Assembly: GCA_958450325.1 (NCBI GenBank)
Contig: OY288247.1
Location: 62,189,701 to 62,253,700 of the forward strand
Direction of reading: 5' to 3'
Origin: Agrostemma githago
Lineage: Eukaryota > Streptophyta > Magnoliopsida > Caryophyllales > Caryophyllaceae
DNA: 64,000 nt
The notes beneath the pieces were generated by a model. It saw only the letters and a program-made list of their open reading frames with translations. It ran no database searches and was not told the DNA's origin. The position numbers and the translations under genes were made by a program. Below, one piece after another: positions 47,468-57,873 of the stretch. Every line of letters starts with the position of its first letter. Positions within the stretch are counted from its first letter, which is position 1.

Positions 47468-48186
47468 AACCTGCTGTAGCCGCACCTCTTCTTTTCCTTC
47501 CTCCTTCATTCTTGTACCCCTATAAATACTTCCCTCTTGTATTGTTTATGTATCTTACCTTACATTAGACTCTCTTAAGCCTCTCTATAAGTTATAAACC
47601 CTAGATTTAGTTCCTCACATTAGTTTTAATCTCTCTTTAATCCTTAGTTAAACCTAGTTTAATCTAGTTGTAATTAGTTCTTGTATTAAGAAGATACTTG
47701 AAGATTTCTCCAAGCTTGACAACCTTGGGATTAATTTGGGTTCTTATTTATACAAGATTGCATCTTTTTAATCATCCTATTGTTGGTATAATCTTCCTTT
47801 CTCTTGTTTATTGTTATTTATTCAAGTTTGAATCTTTATTTAGTGTTTATTGTTATTGTTCATATTGTTCTTGATAATGGATGTTAGGGTTGTGATGTTG
47901 TTTCCTTTTATTGTTGTTAGTTTACCATTGATTATGAGTGAGTAGTTTTCTTGTGGGTTAGTAGGGGGATTAAGGGTAGAATATGGGTGATTAGGGTTTG
48001 ATTAGGGGTAAAGGGTGAATCTTTGTTGTTAGTCACATACTTGGCACACTATGTGTTTGTTGAAATGCTTGTTTGAGTTGTAGTGGCTATGCTTCTCATG
48101 CTAGTCTTCCTCTACTCATTGTTTGTCTAGTATGTGGTCATGTTGAGGATAGTGTTGAGGATAGTCATAGTCACGAGAGTGCGACT

Positions 48187-48292
48187 AGGGTCTAAGTAGC
48201 GAGAGCCCGGACCTACCTCAACTAGAGTCTAAGTAGCGAGAGCCCAGACTCACCTCGACATCGGTCTAAGTAGCGAGAGCCCGGACCGACCC
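48187..48292 (+). repeat. Three copies of TCTAAGTAGCGAGAGCCC
   Basis: Copies start near 48190, 48227 and 48263, each followed by a variant of GGAC. They lie in the transcribed half of the LTR. Confidence 0.85.
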
Positions 48293-48684
48293 TAGCAATT
48301 AGGAGACACCTACACCCTTGGCAACCCCGATTACCCTACTATTCTTATGAACCCGACCTAACCCACTTCTTCTTTATATTTGATTCAACTTATTAGTTAG
48401 TCATCATTTCTTTAATTCATTGTTTAGTTTGTGTTTAGTTATTTCATTTAGCCTTGTTATAGTCTAGTTCATTGTTAGTCTACTTTCTTCTTCTCCTGTC
48501 ATCATAATTCACCAATTAGCAGCTCTTTGTGTTTGTTTGGTAGCATAGTCTCGTTTTAGGCCGACCTAGTCTAAACCTTGCAACACCGTCTCCGTGGACA
48601 CGACCCGACTTACCCTAACTACCGTTAGGTCTAGCCGGTTATTTATTTGGCGGTGGGGATCCACGACAATTCCCACCATCAATT

Positions 48685-48702
48685 TGGCGCCGTTGCCGGG
48701 GA
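48685..48702 (+). promoter_or_regulatory. Primer binding site for tRNA-Asp
   Basis: TGGCGCCGTTGCCGGGGA, 18 nt, perfectly complementary to the 3' end of plant tRNA-Asp(GTC), as in Athila elements. Confidence 0.92.
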
Positions 48703-48917
48703 TGGTGCATTGTTTAGACTTAGTTTGCTTATAGCTAGACTTACTTACTCTTCTTTGTGCCCCTCTATCATCTCTTGTGCATATTCTCTATATTTTTCTT
48801 GTTTCCTTAGTTTTATTTCTTCCTTTTCTCTTTGTCTCTCGATTGTGCTTGTTTATTGTCGTTACCTAGTGCCCATAAAGCACTAGGTGTTCTCATGTTT
48901 GTTCTAGTGTGTAGTGT

Positions 48918-51900
48918 ATGCCTAGGCGGGGAGGCGAATTCTTTCTCTTTAATCCAGAGCCGGAGAGGCTTTTTCGAGCCTTTCGCCAACGGACGATTAA
49001 CCGGGTTAGGATCTCTCAACCAAGCGCAAGCAATACCCATCAAGAGCAAGCTCAAGGAAGCGATTTTGAGGAAGCATCTTGAGAGACGGCCGAAGGGAAT
49101 TTCACCAATCCCTTTGGACTTTCTAGTCCTAGTTCCCCCTCTAAATCTACTTCAACTCCGTCTTCACCACCATCTCCCTTACATCCAATTATGCCGAAGT
49201 TTTCATCCCATTCCACATTTACGGAAGATGTCTTGTCGGGACCCAATGCTTTACCGGCCGCTTATGCCGGAAATTTTATGGCCAAGACTCACTTCATCCA
49301 ACTTGTGGAAAGGAATCAATTTAGTGGTTTGCCCACCAAAGACCCGCACCTACGCATGGAGACTTTCTCCGATTATTGCGACGCTATCTCTCAACCCGGG
49401 GTTACACAAGATCAAATCCGATGGGTATTATTTCCATTCTCATTAATTGGAAAAGCGAAGCAATGGATCAAGAGTCTCGATAGGGCAACCATGGGCATCG
49501 ACACTTGGAAAAAGCTTGCATTGGCGTTCTACCAAACATTCTACCCTCCGGAGAAGACTAATTTTCTTAGGGCCTCCATCACCGGTTTCCAACAACGGGA
49601 TGAAGAGAGCCTTTATGAAGCTTGGGAGAGGTTTAAGTGTTTGGTTAGATCGTGCCCCCACCATGGACTTTCACAATGGTTCTTGGTCCAACAATTTTGG
49701 AATGGTCTTTATGAGGACTCAAGAACTATACTCAATATGGGATCCAATGGTAGGTTCACCGAGGTCGATGATGACCAAACATGGGCAAGAATCGAGGAGA
49801 TGGCGGTTCATAATTCTCAATATTCAAGGCCTAGGAAGGCAAATTGAAGAGGTATGCACGAGGTTGATGCTATTACTCAATTAAGCATTAACCTTGGAGC
49901 TCAATTGAAGACACACATGGAGACCATTGATAAGAAGCTCCAAGGCCACCTTACTCAAGTTCAAAGCATTAGTTCCTCTAACCAACATTCGATTCAAGAA
50001 GTGAATGCTTTGGGATTTGCACCTCCTTTGCCTTATTATGGCATGTGTGACACTTGTGGAATCGTTGGTCATGTTCCTATGCATTGTCAAGGAAGTATTG
50101 AGCAAGTGAATGCTTTTCAAGCATTCAAGCAAGGTGCCTCCTATTCCAACCAATACCAAGCCTCCAATCAAGTCCCTCAACAACAAGCTATGCAACCTCG
50201 TCCCTATGTTCCACCTCCCTTAAGGGACAACAACCAAGGTTACCAAGGTTATGTGGGTAATCCAAGACCCTTCAACAACTTCAAGCAAAATAACCAAGGT
50301 ACCTTCCACAACAATAATCAAGGGTTCAACCAAGGGAACTTCAATCAAGGCGGTTTCCAAGGAAACCAAAACTTTCAAAAGCAACAAAACCACAACCATG
50401 GCAATAACCAAGGCCTTAATCAAGGCAATTCTCATGGGTTTCATGGGAACCATCAACATCAACAAGCAACTCAAGGCAATCAACAACAAAGCAAGCCTAG
50501 GAGTCGATCTACTATTCATGACTATGGTACTCCATTAGCCCTCACCGATACTCCGCATAATCCATCATCCCCACCACGGGATTTCGACATACAAAAGCAA
50601 ATGATGGATATGTAAAGGAATACTCAAGAAATGCAAAAGAGTCAATTGGAGGCACAAATGTCACAACAAAGAATCATTGCTCAAATTCTAATGGATAACA
50701 AGGACATGAAAACTCACATGAAGATGATTGAGAATCAAGTATCACAACTTGCATCGGGAAGTTCTTCAAGACAAAGAGGGCAATTACCTCCTCAAGGTGT
50801 AACTCCGAATTTTGAGCATGTCAATGCCATCACCTTAAGGAGTGGTGCCACCTATAATCCTCCCGTGTTTCCTAGTGAACAAGAAGCAATGAAGGAAGTT
50901 GTGTCTCCAATTCAAGAAGACCAAAGCTTGGGAAATTCAATAGAGGAGCAAGTCTTATGGGAGATCGAGAGACCCCAAGAAGACAAGCTTCCCCCACTTC
51001 AAGGCAAAGACAAGGGAAAAAGGAAAGTGTCATTTGAGGAGTCTACCCCGATTGAGCAAAATAAGTGCCATATCAAGTTGCCTTTCCCAACAAGGCAAAT
51101 GAAGACCAAGGTAGATTCTCAATATGAAAAGTTCCTTAACATTGTGAAGAAATTGGATGTTAGTGTCCCATTCACCGAGCTACTTACCCAAATCCCGGCA
51201 TATGGAAGATTCATGAAAGATATCTTGGCTAGGAAGAGATCCATCGACAAGGAAGAGACCATTGCGTTCACAAGGGTGGTGAGCGAGCTCATTCAAGGTT
51301 CTACGCTTCCAAAGTTGAAGGATCCGGGTAGTTTCTCGATCCCTTGCACCATAGGCCACTACAAGATCGAAAGAGCATTATGTGATTTGGGTGCGAGTGT
51401 GAGCATCATCCCTTATTCTATTCGTTGCCGACTTGGGATGAAGAAGCTTAAAAGTACTTTCGTTACACTCCAAATGGCCGATAGTTCATTCAACCGACCA
51501 TTAGGGATGCTTGAGGATGTGCCGGTGAGAATCGGGAAGTTCTTCATTTCGGTTGACTTCATTGTGCTCGACATGCCGGAAAATGCTATCACTCCCATTA
51601 TTCTTGGGCGCCCATTCCTACACACCGCCGGTGCTATGATCGATGTGAAGAATGGTAGGATCACCTTCGAGTTAGGCGAAGAGAGGCTAGTGTTTGACCT
51701 CCAAGGAAACACTTCGCCCACTAACGATGAGTCTTGCAAAATGATCCAAGCCACGAAGGACATTGATCTAGGGGTTGAGTTGGGACAAAGCTTGAAGAAG
51801 AGCTCTTGTGAACTTGAGGATGATGACTCCGAGATTGGAGAGGATGAGTGCCCATGTCATGGGCTTGATGACAAGTTGAAAGGTAAAACGAAAGATGAGC

Positions 51901-52136
51901 CTCCCTTGGGGCCACATGAGGATCGGTGGACGTTTGGGTATATCTCGAAGGATCGAAAGTACAAGTTCAAGCCATTGAACTTAGTAGATCGGGATGCCCC
52001 GGGAACGTCAAGACAAGGTCATGAAGAGCCTTGGTATTTGGATGGTTATATCTCAAGCTTGATTGAAGACTTTGCTAGGGCCTTTGACTTGTTTCTACGT
52101 GCCCTTGATGGAGATGGAACCAATCATTGTTGTTGA
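48918..52136 (+). pseudogene. Athila1 gag-protease, one frame with three stops
   Basis: The ATG at 48918 starts MPRRGGEFFLFNPEPERLFR. The gag domain at about 49191-49830 shows FPFSLIGKAKQWIKSLD and FYQTFYPPEKTN. A canonical CX2CX4HX4C zinc knuckle follows (CDTCGIVGHVPMHC, about 50046-50087), then a Gln/Asn-rich stretch. The protease active site is CDLGASVSIIPYS near 51382-51420, with DLGA as usual for Athila. The whole region stays in one frame; only TGA at 49080-49082, TGA at 49845-49847 and TAA at 50613-50615 break it. No frameshift is seen, so this copy is younger than Tat1 or Tat2 or decayed mainly by point mutation. Confidence 0.9.
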
Positions 52137-52453
52137 AAAAGATTGACGAATGCACCACCTTGGTTTGACGGAGTTCCACAAGAACCGTCCCTTTGTATAT
52201 ACCTCTTTCCCTTGTAGTTTGTTTGGTTTTGTGAAATTCTTGATTATTTGGATTGATTGATGAGCGATGTGAGGGAGGGAATTTGATGTGTTATTTGTGT
52301 TTATTGTGATAGGTTTGAAGTAGAAGTGTCTCCTAGGAAGGAGTGATCATTGTTTGAGCTTGGATCGTGTGAAGGAAAGTCGGTTTTTGAAGCTCGGAAC
52401 GAGCTTTTGGGAGCTATAGAGGGTTAGGAGACTCTTCCCGCCCTAGAAGAGGT

Positions 52454-52622
52454 CATCCCGCCCGGGATGGAAGGCCCATCCCGACCGGGAAGGATGTCAT
52501 CCCGTCCGGGATGAGTGTGACAAAAGTTGGGGCTACTGGAGTGCCATCTCGTCCGGGACGAAGCCTTCCCGACCGGGACGAGCAGGGCATCCCGTCCGGG
52601 ACCACCCATCCCGACCGGGATG
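52454..52622. repeat. Second palindrome array of Athila1 (CATCCCGnCCGGGATG)
   Basis: Seven cores with aligned starts 52454, 52477, 52498, 52545, 52565, 52588 and 52607: steps 23, 21, 47, 20, 23 and 19. The 47-nt gap followed by four cores repeats the pattern in the LTR array. Confidence 0.87.
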
Positions 52623-53023
52623 GACCCCCTGTCCTCCTTTGGCCTTTTCTTCGTCGTTTGAGCCCATCCAACCACTTTGTACCCCCTCCCAACCTCCCTA
52701 CATGTCCTTACTCTCATAAACATGACCCCTACACCTCACTTTCACTTCAATTTAAACCGACTTTCACATCAAAACCCACCTCACTATACCTTTGTGCTCC
52801 AACCATGGAACCGTATCGCGATTGGAAAGGAATAACGATGACGACGACTAGCTACATGCCGATATTGATTTATGAGACGATGGAGCGAGTGAGTTGCTAA
52901 CCGTATGGTACGGCAACTATCCTCTCTTTTCCGTTTTTATAGCTTGTCTTCATTTCTTTATTCCCTTTCCCTTATATCATTTGTGTCATGGTGGCCCTCG
53001 GGGCCTTGGTAGTTGTTGCTCCC

Positions 53024-53053
53024 GACTCTCGATGATGTGATACATCGAGAGTC
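53024..53053. repeat. Perfect hairpin, 11-bp stem
   Basis: GACTCTCGATG at 53024-53034, 8-nt loop, CATCGAGAGTC at 53043-53053. Confidence 0.9.
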
Positions 53054-53356
53054 ATTTCAAAATCCAAATTTTCAAGATTTTCGCCCTTTTTGTAGGTTTT
53101 AGTCGGATTTGGGCGGAATCCGGGCTAGGTGACTTGATTACACCTAGTCCTCCCCTCCCATTTCCTTTTATTTTTTTCTTTTTATTTCTTCCCCCATCCA
53201 TATCTTTTCTCGTCTCGGCCCATGGTGACTTGACTACACCCCGGCCGGACACATTCTACCATTTTCTCCACTCTTTGATTTTTAGCTTTATTTTCGTAGT
53301 TTCTTTTATTTTGTGCTCCCATGCACTACGGTCGAGCATGAGGACATTGCTCGGCT

Positions 53357-53370
53357 TAAGTGTGGGGGAG
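53357..53370 (+). promoter_or_regulatory. Athila PPT-like tract 1
   Basis: TAAGTGTGGGGGAG after GAGGACATTGCTCGG; this phrase is typical of the Athila 3' region. Confidence 0.6.
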
Positions 53371-55083
53371 CGATATTCTATCGTAGTTAGTTTTATTTTC
53401 GTAGTTTCTCTAAAAATCTTTAAAAAATCCTAAAAATTTGAATTTTTTTCACAGAAATCAAAAAGATTTTCTTTTGTGTGTTTTACTTTTGTGTCGTTGT
53501 GTCGTATATTTGTTTCGTTGTGTGTGTTTTGCCTCCCTTTTCCTTATAGGTTGCTTGAATCACCGTTAGTTTTGGAAAGCTTTCAAGACATCCGGTAACA
53601 TCTTCTATCCCTTTTCCCTCTTTATTTGAAGTTTGGAGAAGGTTTGTGATGTGGTGTGCTCGGGTGGAGCTTTGTAATTCTTGTGGTCGATTTGATGGCT
53701 TGTTTGGAAGCTTGGGTTGGTGTTTGTGTTGTTTGTTTGTTTGTTTTGTTTGTTTTTGTTTTGTGGCCTTTTATCTCTTTTTCTTTCATTTTTGTCGTGT
53801 CTTCGTTTCGTGTTGTGTTAGTGCGTCTTGTGTGTTTAAAAAGGTTTTTGAAAACCCGGTTTAGAGGCTAGTGTGCGAGTGTTTACTTTCCCTTTCTAGT
53901 AGTATAAATCGAGTCTTGGACTTTAGTCTAGTAGAATGACCCTAAATCAATGATTTCGTTGGTCCTTTACCTTGAGTCCACCTAGTCTACTAGGGATTTA
54001 CTACGGGATTTGCACTTTTGACCATTATGACCACCCACGGTGTGAAAAGGCCTTGGTTACCGAGTCTCGTCCCTTAGGTGACCGTGTCTAGGATCGTTTG
54101 AATAGTCCAAGTTCTCCACCTTTTTGTGGGTTTGAAGGGAAGGCGTCGTTCCGACATACCCATTCACCTACCTCCTACACATTTCCACACAATAAAGTGC
54201 AATATGTTGTAGTTCTCTCTTTCTTGTTACATCAAGCCAAAAAGGGCAAAGAAAAGAAAATGAAAGAAAATGAAAGAAAGAAAAGAATGAAGAAAAAGAA
54301 AAGGCACAAAAGCCAAAAAGAAAATAGAAAAGAAGAAAAAGAAAATGGCATGGCAACACAAAGCAAAAATTCAAGAGAAAGAAGAATGCCAAAAGAAAAC
54401 CGTCTCACAAAAATAATCCCCACATCTCATAATAAGCCTTTTTCCGATCATTATCGTGAAGAGCCTACCAAAGGACCGAGTCCCTAGGAAGGATGATAGC
54501 GGTAGTGGTCGGTCTTCCCTCACTTTGCAATCATTCCCACTTTTTACTTGGACTAGTTAGGCGGTTTCGGACATGGGACGACCCTCTTGGCTCTCTGCTA
54601 AAGGGGGCGGGGTCTCACTTACCTACAGTGTCGATTAACACCGTGGTTCATCCTTTTTCCATCCCGCCGATCGTCCCATGGTACGTTCTTAGAAGGTTAG
54701 GAGGAACCGAGGTAAGTTACCAACGTTTTTTTTGCTTTGTCGTCATACTATTAGGGTTTTGTCCATTTTGGTTTGTATTGCTAGCTTGGGAACGTTGTCA
54801 CTTGCCGTGAGTCCTAAACCGGTGCTTCGTTCACCGCTTGCTTGAGGGAAGCGGTATTTCTTTTCTTTTGGGTGCAACCTTTTGTGTGTTTGTTTGTATG
54901 TTTGTTTGTTTGTGTGTTTTTGTGTCCGGTTGCATCCACAGTTTTGTCGCAAGACCCCACTTGCCTTGCGGAGTGCACTTTTCCTCTAAGTGCACTCACG
55001 TGAGTTGAAAGGGCGTAGGGTGCGCTAATACCCACTCGGCTAGTTTAGTAGTTAGTATGTGCTTACTCGAGGGCGAGTAAGGG
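53371..55083 (+). other. Athila1 3' non-coding region
   Basis: T-rich, then a purine-rich tract at 54238-54400 that yields a spurious Lys-rich frame. No recognised domain. Confidence 0.55.
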
Positions 55084-55098
55084 TTAAGTGTGGAGGAG
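55084..55098 (+). promoter_or_regulatory. Athila PPT-like tract 2
   Basis: TTAAGTGTGGAGGAG. An LTR would be expected next but only a few tens of bases follow before Athila2 LTR sequence resumes. Confidence 0.55.
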
Positions 55099-55115
55099 TA
55101 TGCGCTAATACACAT

Positions 55116-55655
55116 ACTTGCGATGGTAAATTAGGTTCTTCAAAGGTCTTCCAATCTTACGTTAAACTCTAGATGTGAATAATTCTCTAAAAACTAATCT
55201 TTTCCAAATAATAGTCTACTACTAATAATAAAATAATTAAAACATCCTAGGAATAATAAAGTTTCCTAATTAAAACCAAAGTCTTAAAAACGTAGCAAAG
55301 TATCACAAAAATAGGACGAGACGCGTAAGGAGTTTCAGGCATCCAGGCGACACGCACAAATGTCACGCGACTCGCCTGAGCGCGCGACTCGCGTGTACTC
55401 TGCGCGACTCGCCTGGAGGGCTGTAGCTTCTTCGCACGATCTTTGATTCTATCTTTCCGGGTCTTCAAGTGGGCTTTCTTTTCCTTTCATGTTTCACTCG
55501 CTCTTGGCCCAAATCGACGGTCCAATGATTAGAATCTCTAAAATAGCTAGTATTACATTCATACCAAACTGACACAAATGCGATACAAGACTAATGATTT
55601 AGCTCAACAATACACCAAAATCGTCGTAATAAATACGACTAAAAACGGCCCATCA
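55116..55655 (-). repeat. Proximal part of Athila2 3' LTR
   Basis: On the minus strand the LTR begins TGATGGGCCGTTTTTAG at 55655 after a GGAGATATT tract. An array of GCGCGACTCGC motifs lies at 55345-55417 (GCGA starts 55347, 55367, 55384 and 55404). Split by Athila1 at about 55116. Confidence 0.65.
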
Positions 55656-56251
55656 AATATCTCCATGCTTGAACTTTTACTCGTCCTCGAGTAAAACTCG
55701 AAGAACACCATAAACACAACCGTCACTGGTCCGAAATGTGTGAGAATAACAATACACACACCAACCCTCACTCGTCTTCCATCAATCTCCCTCGTTATGA
55801 GATAATGCACCTGCTAATCCAACATTCTCATCAAACTCAACTCAAATGCTCAATTGAATTAACACACCCAATATTAAACTATTATCATCGACACAATTCA
55901 TCAAAACAAGAAACATTAGCAAATAAAAGTAAGCTAAAATCCACATCTAACGCCCCTTATTTCTCTAATCATAAAACGGATCACATGTGCTACAAATGTC
56001 ACCGGTGGTACGAATGTACACCACAATATTCCACAACCCACACATGTGATCAATCCTAAACGCCTCTAATAGTTCAATATACCAAACAATTATCACCAAT
56101 CGCATAGAATATAGTGCTACGACTACACCGCACCGCGATTCTTCTCACCTTAGCCAACTATCCTACCCTTCCGACCTTCTTTGTGACCCTTCTTATGATG
56201 CCAACACCAAGAAATGGAGAGAGTACTAGTGATTTTTTTTACTAAATCCCT
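55656..56251. other. Athila2 3' untranslated region
   Basis: Non-coding on the element strand. Contains an inverted pair near 55680-55700 (CTCGTCCTCGAGTAAAACTCG). No gene. Confidence 0.5.
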
Positions 56252-56435
56252 CATTTTGCCTAGAGCGTCCGCCCTTGCGGATTTTCACTCCAACTTTCAT
56301 TTTTTTTCCTCACACTACTCTTATGGCACGCAACTTGATTTTTCTTTTTACCCGGAGTGCCCTTTCTAGTTTTCACTCCGTCCTCGGCCACATTCCCCAT
56401 TTTTGCCTAGGCGCCCTTTCCGGGTTTTCACATAG
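56252..56435 (-). repeat. Three GTGAAAAnCCG hairpin repeats in Athila2
   Basis: The minus strand has GGAGTGAAAATCCGCAAGGG, GGACGGAGTGAAAACTAG and GTGAAAACCCGGAAAGGGCG, each followed by a CAAAA or GTAAAA run. The middle copy continues to ATCAAGTTGCGTGCC, matching ATCGAGTTGCGAGCC in the Tat2 repeats at 36391-36552. Confidence 0.8.
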
Positions 56436-56615
56436 CCGAGATTTTTTTTTCTTTTCTATTTTTTTTCCTTTTTTTTAACGAAATAGAAGACGTAATACAA
56501 AATAACTACTATATACAACGAGATAATTTTCCTCCCTACGCTTGAATAACACATCGTCCTCGAATGTGTGAACTAAGGACAATAAAAGATATGCGAAGAG
56601 AAATACCTCAGGGGC

Positions 56616-57873
56616 TCAAGAATTAGAAGAGGAGCCGGCGTCACGTGACTTAGCCTCACGTGCCGCCCTCCTAGATGATCCCGCTTGCTCACGGGCTGCA
56701 AGTTCTTCATAAAACTCAGGAGAAGGTTCCGAGTAATCATTAGGATGCAATTTCAATTGCAACCGATTCATACATCGACCGAACTCAGCGGCCAACCTAC
56801 TATTGTCAATAGATTCTTTCACTCGATCTTCTATTGATTTGCGCCAATCGCTCCAACGATCAAAATCAGAAGCAACTTCGGGCTCCTCCACAACCGGGCA
56901 CTAAGCTCGGTAGCTGGTTCAGGAAATTCCTCGTCGAGAGGCAGGTTAAACGCAGCTGCAGTAGTCCCCAACGGTAACGGTTTCCCATCCGGAGGAGGCA
57001 AAATCATGAAATGATGGTGGGACGTGCCGATCGTCCAAATTAGGTGAGAGCCACCAAGCGGTCGGGAAATCATAGTAAAAGTCTCCAAGAACTTCAGATT
57101 AAGAGTAATATCTCCCACAATTGGAGAATTCGTCATCTTGGGTAGGCCAAGATATTGAGCTAGAAGAGTAACCATACCACCCATCAGAATGTTTCCCGAG
57201 ACCGCTTTCTGGTGCTTCTCACAACAAGTCAAGAATATATCGATCCAATCCAGGGTTCCCAAACATTCGGGCATCATGGCCCACAAATACATTAAATTCG
57301 CCCTAGGTAGATGTGTCGGTTCACCTTTGCAAAGAAATGTGGAGTTCAAAAGTCGGTGAACATAACGAAGGGCGGGGTGACGAATATTAGCATTCTTAGC
57401 CCCGATGTTCCCATGTGCCCCCCCCCCCCCCCCACATGCATTCCCGTTAATTTTCTTCCAAAACTCATCCATCATACAAGAAGTAGGGGTCAAAAACTTC
57501 ACCCCCCTCTCGTCGCTATACTCAACGCCTCCCTCAATTTTGTAAAGGTCAAATCTTGTTCCGAATCTCCAAGATGAAAAGTAATGTGAGGGGGGTCGTC
57601 ATCACGATGTACTTCTAAGGTGGACAAGAATTTAAGTGTGTAGCGCTTATACGTGTTCGCGTGAACATCGTACAAGTTTGCCAACCCAATACGAGTCAGT
57701 TATATCAACACTTCATTACTGATTCCAAGCGTCTCCAATGCCATATTATCAACAAACTTAGTGGACATAACAACCCGATCAAATAGTTGACGCCACACCA
57801 ATTTCTGTTTCGTACTCAAATTCTTACACCCCATATAGTCAACCGAGGTCGTTTTTTGCTTCTTTGGGGCCAT
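56616..57873 (-). pseudogene. ATHILA ORF-1 gene of Athila2
   Basis: The accessory gene of Athila elements, placed after pol in the sense direction and sometimes called env-like; its function is not established. The start MAPKKQKTTSVDYMG at 57873 is preferred over an upstream Met at 57894. Family features: FWKKINGNACG, IRHPALRYVHRLLNSTFLCK and GNILMGGMVTLLAQYLGLPK. The C-terminus is charged (EELAAREQAGSSRRAAREAK). Damage: in-frame stop near 57700, frameshifts near 57500 and 56890. A 16-G run (57418-57433) encodes Gly residues and is a likely slippage site. Confidence 0.82.

Larger units (their letters stand above)
46983..48681 (+). repeat. Athila1 5' LTR (1.7 kb)
   Basis: Starts TGATAAGTG and ends CCACCATCA just before the primer site. 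TATAAATA at 47521-47528. The palindrome array lies at 47322-47467 and a short tandem repeat at 48187-48292. Confidence 0.82.
52137..53356 (+). other. Athila1 post-protease region with second palindrome array
   Basis: No pol domain. GTGAGGGAGGGAATT at 52269-52283 precedes TGATGTG at 52285, so an LTR-like start is possible here. The array at 52454-52622 follows. A perfect 11-bp-stem hairpin is at 53024-53053. Confidence 0.6.
46983..55115 (+). mobile_element. Athila1: Athila-lineage element, deleted, nested in Athila2 LTR
   Basis: The 5' LTR ends in a perfect Athila primer site for tRNA-Asp. Gag and protease follow, but RT, RNase H, integrase and ATHILA ORF-1 are absent. Post-coding sequence contains two PPT-like tracts (53357-53370 and 55084-55098). 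A 3' LTR equal to the 5' LTR is not visible, so the right end is truncated and uncertain by some tens of bases. Confidence 0.75.

Noticed and set aside
52137..52424. TGATGTG at 52285 as a definite 3' LTR start
   Set aside because: A purine tract precedes it and the array layout is LTR-like, but the sequence does not align with the 5' LTR start and no matching LTR end was found.
54098..54487. Lys-rich reading frame as a gene
   Set aside because: It arises from a purine-rich tract in the Athila 3' region, with low complexity and no conserved domain.
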